Origin: Iamia majanohamensis
Lineage (GTDB): Bacteria > Actinomycetota > Acidimicrobiia > Acidimicrobiales > Iamiaceae
Length of the DNA: 64,000 nt
Direction of reading: 5' to 3'
NCBI RefSeq assembly: GCF_028532485.1
Contig: NZ_CP116942.1
Location: 3,348,001 to 3,412,000 of the forward strand
Both the position numbers and the translations under genes were made by a program. The number at the start of each line of letters is the position of its first letter. Positions within the stretch are counted from its first letter, which is position 1. The notes beneath the pieces were generated by a model. The model was not told the origin of the DNA. It searched no databases and saw only the letters and a list, made by a program, of their open reading frames with translations. Below are positions 17,254-25,739 of this stretch, in pieces.

Positions 17254-17640
17254 TCAGCCCCTGACGATCCTGCCGTCGCGGACGATCCGGCGGATGCCGC
17301 CGTTGCTGCCGTTGCTGCCGTTGCTCCCGTTGCTCCCGTTGCTCCCGTTGCTGCCGTTGCTGCCGTTGCTGCCGTTGGCCATCCCCGTCGTGGTGGTGAC
17401 GCTGCCCCCTCCGTCGCCCCCGCCATCGCCGCCGCCGCCCGTCCCTCCGCTGGCACCGAAGGCCAGGTTGTAGGAGGGGCTGAGCCCGTTCAGCGAGAAC
17501 GAGGAGACGACGGGGGTCGCCACCGCGGCGCCGGCGGCCAGGCGCACCAGGAACTGGCGACGGTTCGTCTCGATCCGGCCCAGGGGGCCGTCGGGGGTCG
17601 ACGTCTCGTCGCCGTCGCGCTGGTCGTGCCGTTCGTCCAT
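17254..17640 (-). CDS. Tat-type exported peptide with (Asn-Gly-Ser)8 repeats
   Basis: A peptide of 128 residues, not a recognised family. Residues 1-25 are polar; 'NRRQFLV' at 26-32 is a twin-arginine motif (RR 27-28), followed by a hydrophobic stretch to about residue 50. A 'SFSLNGLSPSYNLAFGASG' segment comes next, then Gly/Asp-rich sequence (66-80), four Thr (82-85), eight tandem NGS units (89-112), NGG, and a basic tail with RIVRDGRIVRG. Each NGS unit is an N-x-S sequon, and Ser/Thr are also available for modification. ATG 17640 has GAGGAG upstream. It is the last gene of a leftward operon of glycosyltransferases, PqqD and an HprK-like kinase, so it is the likely substrate (inference). Confidence 0.85.
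   Translation of the reverse strand: MDERHDQRDGDETSTPDGPLGRIETNRRQFLVRLAAGAAVATPVVSSFSLNGLSPSYNLAFGASGGTGGGGDGGGDGGGSVTTTTGMANGSNGSNGSNGSNGSNGSNGSNGSNGGIRRIVRDGRIVRG
17305..17376 (-). repeat. Tandem 9-bp coding repeat, 8 units (Asn-Gly-Ser)
   Basis: Eight in-frame 9-bp units encode Asn-Gly-Ser; a ninth partial unit (17296-17304) encodes Asn-Gly-Gly. The third position of the Ser codon alternates (AGC or TCC-type units do not occur; the units differ as AGC versus GGG-AGC neighbours), so copies are not identical but nearly so. Such arrays change copy number by slippage, so length may vary between strains. Confidence 0.85.
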
Positions 17641-17714
17641 CGGGAGCTCCTCGCTCGGTGGGGTCGGACGCCGGGCCGCGCTCGGCCGGGCGGCGGCGAG
17701 TCAACCAGAGGTCC

Positions 17715-18566
17715 TCAGCCCGAGACGAGCGTTCCGAGGCGTTCGGCCAACCGACCGTCGGGACCGACCTCGGCCCGGTGGAGGGTGGCTGCGCACACCA
17801 GGTCGGTCAGAGCCCGGGCCAGGGCCGCGGGACGATCCACCGTGACGAAGAGCTCGGAGCGGAGGGCCGCGAGTGCCTCGGGGGTGGACGACGGCGTGAC
17901 GGCGCTCGACCCGTCGGTGCGCACCAGGGCCACGAGGTGGTCGATCGGTCCCATCGTGGAGCGCCACGGTCGACCGCTGACGGTCGGGTCGGTGATCCGG
18001 ATGCCCGGGAGGTGGTCGAGGCGGTCGCCACGCGCGATCCACCCTGCCGCCTCGGGGACGGCGGCGGCCGTGCCCGGCTTGACCTGGAACCGCCGGGGGA
18101 CCGCCAGGCACCGTCCTGCCGCGGTCACGAAGCTCTCGTCGCCCTGCACCTCCCACCCTGCGGCGAGGAGGGCCAGGGCGAGGGTGGTCTTGCCCACGCC
18201 CGAGGGTCCCACGGCCACGAGGCGGCGGCCGCCGCGCTCGGCGACGAGACCGTGGAGCCTCGCCCACCCCCGGCCTGCGGCCTCCTCGAAGGCCGTCCGG
18301 TGCACCCACCCGACGACCAGCTCGGCCGCCTGGCGGGCGTCGGCGGCGGTGCCGACCCGACGGGGACCGGACCGGACGACGAAGCCGCTCCCCTCGCCGA
18401 CCACGTCGAGCCCGAGCAGCTGCTCGGGTGCCAGCTCGTCCTGCTCGGCGGCCGGGGACATGCGATCGACGAGGTCGAGCACGGCCGGGTCCTCCGAGGT
18501 CACCTCGACCCGGTGCCAGAGCATCCGGTAGGCGACCGGCGCCCGGAGGGCCGGGGAGGGGGCCAC
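17715..18566 (-). CDS. HPr-kinase-like protein (peptide-modification type)
   Basis: A protein of about 283 residues. The C-terminal half has the P-loop GPSGVGKTT within 'RRLVAVGPSGVGKTTLALAL', followed by 'GWEVQGDESFV' and 'LPGIRITD', the pattern of HprK-related kinases found beside PqqD genes rather than of true HprK; no PTS genes are near. In lasso-peptide clusters such proteins phosphorylate a Ser of the precursor. Here the likely target is a Ser or Thr of the Tat peptide encoded next (inference). GTG 18566 starts two bases after the PqqD stop; ATG 18524 is an alternative. Confidence 0.8.
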   Translation of the reverse strand: MAPSPALRAPVAYRMLWHRVEVTSEDPAVLDLVDRMSPAAEQDELAPEQLLGLDVVGEGSGFVVRSGPRRVGTAADARQAAELVVGWVHRTAFEEAAGRGWARLHGLVAERGGRRLVAVGPSGVGKTTLALALLAAGWEVQGDESFVTAAGRCLAVPRRFQVKPGTAAAVPEAAGWIARGDRLDHLPGIRITDPTVSGRPWRSTMGPIDHLVALVRTDGSSAVTPSSTPEALAALRSELFVTVDRPAALARALTDLVCAATLHRAEVGPDGRLAERLGTLVSG

Positions 18567-18568
18567 CC

Positions 18569-18859
18569 TCAGGTCACGATCTCTCGCGCGCGCAGGGTCC
18601 GCACGCACCGCACGACCTCGTCGACACCCACCGGACCGGCGGTCACCGTCGCGTCCACCGCCTCGGCGATGGCCGCGATCGAGGTCCGGCCGTCGCACAG
18701 CTCGAAGATGAGGGCCGCGGTCCCGTTGAGGTGGTGGACCTGACCGCCGTCCGCGGTGAGGATCACGAGACCGTCCTCGGCCTCGCTCACGTCCAGGTCC
18801 GGCCGGCGGAGGGGGACGTCGGCATCGACGTCGGCATCCGTGTCGGTGTGGGTGGTCAT
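18569..18859 (-). CDS. PqqD-like peptide-binding protein
   Basis: A protein of 96 residues, the size of stand-alone PqqD proteins. After an Asp/Thr-rich tail come 'LRRPDLDVSEAEDGLVILT', 'GGQVHHLNGTAALIFELCDG' and 'DEVVRCVRTLRAREIV', the PqqD winged-helix pattern that binds leader peptides and presents them to modifying enzymes. ATG 18859 has AAGGAG eight bases upstream. A longer start at ATG 18880 would overlap the preceding stop (ATGA). It lies between the glycosyltransferases and the HprK-like gene in a leftward operon. Confidence 0.82.
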   Translation of the reverse strand: MTTHTDTDADVDADVPLRRPDLDVSEAEDGLVILTADGGQVHHLNGTAALIFELCDGRTSIAAIAEAVDATVTAGPVGVDEVVRCVRTLRAREIVT

Positions 18860-18876
18860 CGTCGGGGCTCCTTCGG

Positions 18877-20007
18877 TCATGCGGTCGCCGCGGAGGCGGC
18901 CCGGCTCGGTCGGTCCTGGTCGAGCAGTCGCTCGGTCGCGTGGAGCAACACCCGGTACTCGAGGTTCTCGGGCCCGCTCTCCAGCGCACGCAGCAGGTCT
19001 TCGCGAGCGCCGACGGGGTCGCCGAGGGCGAGGCGCGCCCGGGCGCGGGCGGCATGGGCCCACTGGGTGATGACGAGCTCGTGGACGGTGATGCCCAGGG
19101 CCGCGATGCGTGGGCGATCGGCCTCGACCAGGCGCGTCGCGTACATCTCGAGGCCTGCGAAGTCCGACACCGCTCCCATGGCGGCCAGGCCGGACATGTC
19201 GACCAGCACGTTGTCCTCGAACAGCTCCTCGGCCTCGGCCAGCAGGTCCTCGAACGGGTCGCCGTGCAGGGCGGCATCCTCGATCAGGAGCTGGTGGCAC
19301 AGGGCCACGGACCCCCCTGGCCCCTGGCGGCGGGCCGCCGCCGCACCGCGCCGCCAGGCATCGACCGCCCCGGGGCGGTCACCGAGGTCCCGCAGGATCA
19401 GACCCATGTGGAACCAGAGGAAGACCCGGTCCGGGATGCGCTCCACCTCCTTGCGGAGCAGCGGGAGGTTGCGTCGGTGCTTGGCCATCTGGTCGCCCTC
19501 GTAGCCGTCGTGGTCGAGGACGAGGTCCACCGTGTCGCGCGTCCCGACGCCGGCGTCCACCAACGCCTCGATGTCGCTGCACACCTCCTCGTGGATGGCA
19601 CCCTCGAAGCGGATGCCGAGCCCGTTGCGCCACAGGCGGTGCTCCCGGTAGGGCGTGAACCCGGAGTGCCCCCGGAGCAGCAGCAGCAGGCAGAGGGAGT
19701 CGGGGTGGGCTCGCCACGCCGCCTCGAGCAGGGCCCGGTCGCCCTCGACGAGGTGCTCGTCGGCGTCGATGTAGAGGATCCAGTCCCCCGTGGCGAGCGA
19801 CAGGGCGTGGTTGCGGTGGGCCGCGAAGTCGTCCCGCCACGGATCCTCCACCACCACGGCACCGAAGGACCGGGCGATGGCCACGGAGTCGTCGGTCGAT
19901 CCGGTGTCGACGACGACGATCTCGTCCACCAGGTCCCGGATCGACGACAGGCACCGGGCCAGGACGCGCTCCTCGTCGCGCACGATCATCGTCGCGCTCA
20001 GCCGCAC
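18877..20007 (-). CDS. GT2 glycosyltransferase with helical C-terminal region (second of two)
   Basis: A protein of 376 residues. The N-terminal GT-A domain has 'SATMIVRDEERVLARCLSSI', 'DEIVVVDTGSTDDS', 'WRDDFAAHRNHAL' and the metal-binding 'YIDADEH' (DxD-like). The C-terminal half is helical and TPR-like, as in SunS-type and related enzymes. SunS relatives glycosylate peptides, which fits this setting, but linkage and sugar are unknown. GTG 20007 has GGAGG just upstream and overlaps the preceding gene by ten bases. It is clearly a paralogue of the gene before it. Confidence 0.86.
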   Translation of the reverse strand: MRLSATMIVRDEERVLARCLSSIRDLVDEIVVVDTGSTDDSVAIARSFGAVVVEDPWRDDFAAHRNHALSLATGDWILYIDADEHLVEGDRALLEAAWRAHPDSLCLLLLLRGHSGFTPYREHRLWRNGLGIRFEGAIHEEVCSDIEALVDAGVGTRDTVDLVLDHDGYEGDQMAKHRRNLPLLRKEVERIPDRVFLWFHMGLILRDLGDRPGAVDAWRRGAAAARRQGPGGSVALCHQLLIEDAALHGDPFEDLLAEAEELFEDNVLVDMSGLAAMGAVSDFAGLEMYATRLVEADRPRIAALGITVHELVITQWAHAARARARLALGDPVGAREDLLRALESGPENLEYRVLLHATERLLDQDRPSRAASAATA

Positions 20008-21137
20008 GTCGCCTCCTCGCGACGGGCGGCGGCCTCGGCGGCCTGGCGCAGGATGCGGTACTCGTGCACCCACGGCGCCGCCTCCTCGGCGGCGCGCAGG
20101 TCGGCGACGGCCGCGACCGGGTCGCCCCGTCGCAGGTGCGCCTTGCCCCGCGCCACCATCGGCCACGCCCCGAAGATGCGGGGATCGAGCGACCCCTGCT
20201 CGTCCTGGGCCTGCGGACCGGAGATCAGGCGGGTGGCGGCCGCGATGACCACATCGTCGCGGCCGAGGACCTCTCCGTGGACGATGAGGGCCCAGGCGAT
20301 GACCCCGAGGTCGAAGTGCTCCCAGGCCTCGTCCGCCACCGAGGTGACGTCCCACCCCCGGTGCGCGCCCTGGACCACGAGCTGGAAGTGGCACCCGCTG
20401 TCCTGGAGGCGGCACAGCCCCTGCTCGACCGCCAGGTCGGCGCCGCGCTGCCACGCCGCCCGAGCCTCCTGCTCCCGCCCGAGGGAGAGCAGGATGGCGC
20501 CCTGGTGCTGGCGCAGGTAGGGCCGCTCCCGCCCCGAGGCGATCTCCGCCTCGAGCAGCGGGAGGTCGCGGTCGAGCTTGTGGCTCTGGTCGCCCTCGTA
20601 GCCGTCGTGCTCCAGGAGCAGGTCCACGCCCTCGATCCCGCCCTCCCCGTCGTCGATCAGGGCGTCGAGGTCGTCCATCACGTTCTCGTGGATGAACCCC
20701 CGGAACCGGACGTCGGGACGGTTGCGCCACATCCGGACCTCCCGCATCGGCTCCAGCCCGGGCGCCGGTCGCCACAGCACGGCCAGCGCCAGGTCGGTGG
20801 ACGGCCGGCCGAGCAGCTGCTCGGTCACCGGGCGGGCACCCGGGGCCACCACCTCGTCGGCATCGACCATCAGCACCCACTCGCCCCGTGCCAGGTCCAG
20901 GCTGTGGTTGCGAGCGGCGGCGAAGTCGTCGATCCACGGGAAGTGGCCGACCACGCAGCCGTGGGCCTCGGCGATCGAGACGGTCTCGTCGGTCGACCCG
21001 GTGTCCACCACGACGACCTCGTCGACGACGGGCTGCAGCGACCGCAGGCAGCGCTCGAGGCGGGACGCCTCGTCCCGCACGATCATGACCGCGCTGAGCA
21101 GGACGCCGTCCCCCTCGTCGGTCGGTGGTGTGGACAC
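19998..21137 (-). CDS. GT2 glycosyltransferase with helical C-terminal region (first of two)
   Basis: A protein of 379 residues, similar to its neighbour throughout: 'LLSAVMIVRDEASRLERCL', 'DEVVVVDTGSTDETV', 'WIDDFAAARNHSLDLARGEW', the DxD-type 'MVDADEV', 'MWRNRPDVRFRGFIHENV', 'HDGYEGDQSHKLDRDL', then a helical repeat region. It is the first gene of the leftward operon. GTG 21137 has GGGGGAG six bases upstream. An operator lies about 100 bases further upstream. Tandem paralogues may add successive sugars to one acceptor (inference). Confidence 0.86.
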   Translation of the reverse strand: MSTPPTDEGDGVLLSAVMIVRDEASRLERCLRSLQPVVDEVVVVDTGSTDETVSIAEAHGCVVGHFPWIDDFAAARNHSLDLARGEWVLMVDADEVVAPGARPVTEQLLGRPSTDLALAVLWRPAPGLEPMREVRMWRNRPDVRFRGFIHENVMDDLDALIDDGEGGIEGVDLLLEHDGYEGDQSHKLDRDLPLLEAEIASGRERPYLRQHQGAILLSLGREQEARAAWQRGADLAVEQGLCRLQDSGCHFQLVVQGAHRGWDVTSVADEAWEHFDLGVIAWALIVHGEVLGRDDVVIAAATRLISGPQAQDEQGSLDPRIFGAWPMVARGKAHLRRGDPVAAVADLRAAEEAAPWVHEYRILRQAAEAAARREEATCG

Positions 21138-21235
21138 GGACGGCTCCCCCTTCCCAGGCCCGGTTCCGTCGGCTCGGCGAACGTACCAACGCCCGTCGCC
21201 CCGCCACCCGGCCGACGGGCCCCGGGCCGGTACTT

Positions 21236-21248
21236 CCGAACCGTTCGG
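21236..21248. promoter_or_regulatory. Palindromic operator, copy 2
   Basis: CCGAAC-C-GTTCGG, with a T before it as in copy 1, in the 269-bp divergent region between the leftward glycosyltransferase operon and the rightward GT-PqqD fusion. It shares the 12 defined bases with the site at 14732-14750. It would let one regulator control both directions. Confidence 0.7.
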
Positions 21249-21406
21249 TCTCGGCCGGCTCCGTGGCCCCTCGACGACCCGGCGGGCGAGGATGTCGCCG
21301 ACCGACCCGCTCGTGCGGGACACCCCATGTGTGACGCCCACGCCCCCCCGACCACGGTCCCCGACGGACCACAGCTCCCGATCGCCGCGCCTCGTCCCCG
21401 GGACGT

Positions 21407-22747
21407 GTGGCCGTGACGCCCGTGCCGTCGATCGCCTTCGTCACGCCGATCGCGCCCTCCACGCCGGGCAACGGCCTGGCCCACCGGGCCCGGGCCTGGC
21501 AGCGCGCTGCGGCCCGGGTCGGGCGGGTGCGCACCGTGCTCGTGCCGACCCACGGACCGGCCGTCACCGGCGACCACGAGCTGGTCCCGCTGGTGGCGCC
21601 GAGCACCGGCGGGACGGCCCTCCCCCCGAGGGCGTCCCACGCCCCCGAGTGGCACGGACGCCGGTGGGCGGCGGGCGGGCCGGCCCACGACGCGATCGTC
21701 GTGCTCGGCGCCGACCTGGCCCCGTTCGCCCTGGGCGCAGCGGCCGCCCTGCCGGGGTGCCGGGTCGTCGTCGACCTCGACGACGACCTGGTGGCCTTCC
21801 ACCGCTCCCGGGGCGACGACGACGCGGCGGACCGCTACGAGGCCATCGTCGACGACGTGCGCCGGCGGGCCGACGCCGTCACCAGCGTCACCGGCTTCGA
21901 CGACACCGTCGCCATCGCCAACGCCGTGGCCGCCCGGCCTGCGGATCGGTCCCCCTGCGAGGAGGAGCCGGTGGTGCTGATGGTCGGCAACCACGGCTAC
22001 CCCCCCAACGCCGAGGGGGCGCGGTGGTTCGTCGACGAGGTGTGGCCGGCGGTCATCGAGCAGGTCGCCGGGGCCCGCCTCGTCCTCGTCGGCCCCGGGA
22101 GCGAGGGGCTGCCCCACGGCGTCGGCTTCGTCGCCGACCTCACCGGGCTCTACGGCTCGGCATCGGTCGCCGTCGTGCCCCTCCTGCACGGCTCGGGGTC
22201 GAGGATCAAGGCGCTGGAGGCCTTCGCCCACGGCGTCGCCGTCGTGGGCACGACGATCGGGCTCGACGGCCTCGACGTGGAGCACGAGCGGCACTGCCTG
22301 CTGGCCGACGAGGCGCCCGAGCTGGCCGCCGCGGTGGTGCGCGTCCTGCGCGACGACGGCCTCGCGACGCGGCTGGCCGACGCCGCGCACCACCTCGTCG
22401 TGGAGCGCTACGACGCCGCGGTGATCGAGGGGCGGGCGGCCGCGCTGGTCGAGCAGGTGCTCGGGTCACCGAGGCGCGTCGTCGTCCGGCGGGCACCGCG
22501 CCTCGTGACCGATCCGGTCGCCGACGGGCTCCTCGTCCGCGACGCTGCGGCCGGGGCCGTGCACCGGCTCGACCCGGCTACGGCCGCCGTGTTCCTGGTG
22601 GCCGGGACGGGGCGCAGCGTCGAGGACATCGTCGACGGGGTCGCGACCGGGCGGGACGCGACCTCTGCGGACCTCCGAGCGACCGTCGACGCGGTGATCC
22701 AGCGGCTGTGCTCGCAGGGCCTCCTCGTCACGATCCAGGCCCGGTGA
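21407..22747 (+). CDS. Glycosyltransferase fused to a C-terminal PqqD domain
   Basis: A protein of 446 residues. Residues 1 to about 355 form a GT-B, GT4-like enzyme: 'AFVTPIAPSTPGNGLAHRAR', 'VVVDLDDDLVAFH', 'VVLMVGNHGYPPNAEGARWF' and 'VVPLLHGSGSRIKALEAFAHG'. From about residue 365 to the end is a PqqD-like domain: 'RAPRLVTDPVADGLLVRD', 'AGAVHRLDPATAAVFLVAGTG', 'VDAVIQRLCSQGLLV'. Fusing a peptide-recognition domain to a sugar transferase is strong evidence for a peptide acceptor. GTG 21407 is used; GTG 21413 is an alternative. The gene ends convergently inside the nucleotidyltransferase gene's last 20 bases. Confidence 0.86.
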   Translation: MAVTPVPSIAFVTPIAPSTPGNGLAHRARAWQRAAARVGRVRTVLVPTHGPAVTGDHELVPLVAPSTGGTALPPRASHAPEWHGRRWAAGGPAHDAIVVLGADLAPFALGAAAALPGCRVVVDLDDDLVAFHRSRGDDDAADRYEAIVDDVRRRADAVTSVTGFDDTVAIANAVAARPADRSPCEEEPVVLMVGNHGYPPNAEGARWFVDEVWPAVIEQVAGARLVLVGPGSEGLPHGVGFVADLTGLYGSASVAVVPLLHGSGSRIKALEAFAHGVAVVGTTIGLDGLDVEHERHCLLADEAPELAAAVVRVLRDDGLATRLADAAHHLVVERYDAAVIEGRAAALVEQVLGSPRRVVVRRAPRLVTDPVADGLLVRDAAAGAVHRLDPATAAVFLVAGTGRSVEDIVDGVATGRDATSADLRATVDAVIQRLCSQGLLVTIQAR

Positions 22748-23951
22748 CCGAACCCGTCCCCCGTCGGGAGCGGTAGAGGTGGCGGACGCCGTGGATCGTG
22801 CGGGCCGTCCAGGAGCGGTGGCCGGCGCGACAGAGGGCCTCCGGGCCGGGGAACACCATGTGCCAGACCTCGGCCGGAGCCCGGTGCGGGGGGACGGCGG
22901 ACAGACGTCCGTAGTACAGGAGCACGGCGTCGACGCCACGCCCCCCGGCGACCGATCCCTCGTACCAGCGCGGCGACCCGGTCGGGCAGCCCGGGAGCTC
23001 CGGGAGCCCGATGCCGAGGTCCTCGGCCACGAGACGTCGGAAGGTGCTCACGAGGGTGGCCGCCCTCCACCGCCGGACAGCGTCGGGCCAGCCCTCGTCG
23101 GTGCCTGTCCGTGGCCACAGCGCCAGCGCATCGGCGACCGACGACAGGCGACGATGGACCCCGGTGCTCAGGACGTGGTGGGCGACGGCGTGGACCAGCC
23201 GGTCGGCACGGGGCAGCACCGCCCAGCCGTGCGGGGGACAGGTCGCCAGGTCGGGCCACTCCCCACGCTCGAGCCACCAGCCTCCGTAGGGGCGACGGGT
23301 GGGCAGCCGGTGGAGGTCGACCTCGACGCCGCGGGGTGAGCGCACGGGGACGGCCGGGGTGAGCTCGCTGCCACCGGCTCGTCGCATCGACGCGAACCCG
23401 GCGGCGAGGAGCGAGCGCTCGGCGGCGGCGAAGTCCGCGGGCCCGACGAGCAGGTCCACGTCGCCCATCTGGCGGAGGTGCGGGCCCGGGTGGTCGAGGT
23501 GGGCCGTCGCCAGCCCCTTGAGCACCACCGGGCGCACACCGGCACGAACGAGCACCTCCTGGGCGTGGAGGGCGGTCTCCTCGATCGCCAGCGACGTCTC
23601 CTGGACCTCCCGATCGAGCCGTTCGACCGCGACGCGCACCCGGTGGGGCACGGCCAAGGTGCCGGTGCGCAGCGCCGCCGAGAGGGCCGGCACCACCCGG
23701 CCCCGGACCGCCTCGTGGACGAGCGCCTCCGCAGCCGGCTCGTCGAGCGTGGTGGTCTCGGCCCCTCCGGGGTCGACCCCCAGCAGGGCCAGGCGCTCGG
23801 GTCGGGCCGACGGGCGCACCCACCCCTCGGGCAGGGGTGCCGGTCGCTCGTCGGAGCGACCGGTGGCCGTCCCGGGCACCAGGACCATGCGGTCGCCGCC
23901 GGGGCACATGACCAGGTCCCCGCCCTCCACGCGCCGTCGGGGCCAGCTCAC
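22728..23951 (-). CDS. Nucleotidyltransferase, NTP_transf_5 family
   Basis: A protein of up to 407 residues. The catalytic region is 'VRPVVLKGLATAHLDHPGP' followed by 'LRQMGDVDLLVGPADF', the D-x-D of the NTP_transf_5 family, and later 'VEVDLHRLP'. In lasso-peptide clusters such as paeninodin and pseudomycoidin, members of this family sit beside an HprK-like kinase and add to the phosphorylated peptide. The same pairing occurs here. The start is uncertain: GTG 23951 is the longest choice, with GTG 23930 or ATG 23909 downstream. Its 3' end overlaps the convergent GT-PqqD gene. Confidence 0.8.
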   Translation of the reverse strand: MSWPRRRVEGGDLVMCPGGDRMVLVPGTATGRSDERPAPLPEGWVRPSARPERLALLGVDPGGAETTTLDEPAAEALVHEAVRGRVVPALSAALRTGTLAVPHRVRVAVERLDREVQETSLAIEETALHAQEVLVRAGVRPVVLKGLATAHLDHPGPHLRQMGDVDLLVGPADFAAAERSLLAAGFASMRRAGGSELTPAVPVRSPRGVEVDLHRLPTRRPYGGWWLERGEWPDLATCPPHGWAVLPRADRLVHAVAHHVLSTGVHRRLSSVADALALWPRTGTDEGWPDAVRRWRAATLVSTFRRLVAEDLGIGLPELPGCPTGSPRWYEGSVAGGRGVDAVLLYYGRLSAVPPHRAPAEVWHMVFPGPEALCRAGHRSWTARTIHGVRHLYRSRRGTGSVTGPGS

Positions 23952-24074
23952 GGTGTGCGTCCACCGCGAGCCGGTGCCGGGAGCCGAGCGAGACCCCGAG
24001 CGGCGAGGGTCCCTCCCACGATCACGGCCGGCACCCTACGGGTGGCCGAACGGGCCACCTGCGCCGACGAGCGG

Positions 24075-24090
24075 GATCCGAACGAGTCGG
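24075..24090. promoter_or_regulatory. Degenerate operator, copy 3
   Basis: GATCCGAAC-G-AGTCGG: the left half is identical to all nine bases of the operator at 14732; the right half keeps only TCGG. It lies 124 bases before the nucleotidyltransferase start. It is a possible weak site for the same regulator. Confidence 0.45.
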
Positions 24091-24165
24091 GCGGGGCCTC
24101 GGCCCTCCCCGGCCGGGCGCCCCCTCTCGAGGGGACGAGCGAGGCGGGTGCCCTCGCGGTCCCCC

Positions 24166-25488
<1,323 letters not shown>

Positions 25489-25602
25489 GGCGGCTCTCCT
25501 GTGGCGGTGGGGACGGCGCGCCGCAGCGTCCGGCGGTCGGGCGCAGCGCGAGCGGGGTGCAGGCTAGGTCGTGGCCCTCGTCCCGGCCGCGTCCACGCGC
25601 GA

Positions 25603-25723
25603 GCCGAACCTGCGACGCCCGACAGCGGTCCTGCCCGACCAGCGTCGCAGGAACACGACCACCCACGGCCCCGGCCGAACCTGCGACGCCCGACAGCGGT
25701 CCTGCCCGACCAGCGTCGCAGGA
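25603..25723. repeat. Two identical 50-bp stem-loop repeats
   Basis: Copies at 25603-25652 and 25674-25723 are the same over 50 bases, 21 bases apart. Each contains CCTGCGACGC and, 23 bases on, GCGTCGCAGG, a perfect ten-base inverted repeat. The element lies between the ino1 start and the stop of the upstream aminotransferase gene (both leftward). It could be a terminator pair, a regulatory element of ino1 or a small interspersed repeat. Confidence 0.85.
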
Positions 25724-25739
25724 GCTGGTCGGGCCCCCG

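Noticed and set aside
17296-17376. Regular 9-bp repeats looking like a CRISPR or microsatellite
   Set aside because: The units are contiguous, in frame and encode Asn-Gly-Ser; there are no spacers and no cas genes.
17734-17746. CCGAGGCGTTCGG, resembling the cluster operator (11 of 12 to 13 positions)
   Set aside because: It lies inside the end of the HprK-like coding region and two core bases differ, so chance is the simplest explanation.
14788-24090. Reading the cluster as a lasso-peptide locus
   Set aside because: No asparagine-synthase-like cyclase or transglutaminase-type protease is present, and the peptide has a Tat-like leader with repeats rather than a lasso core.
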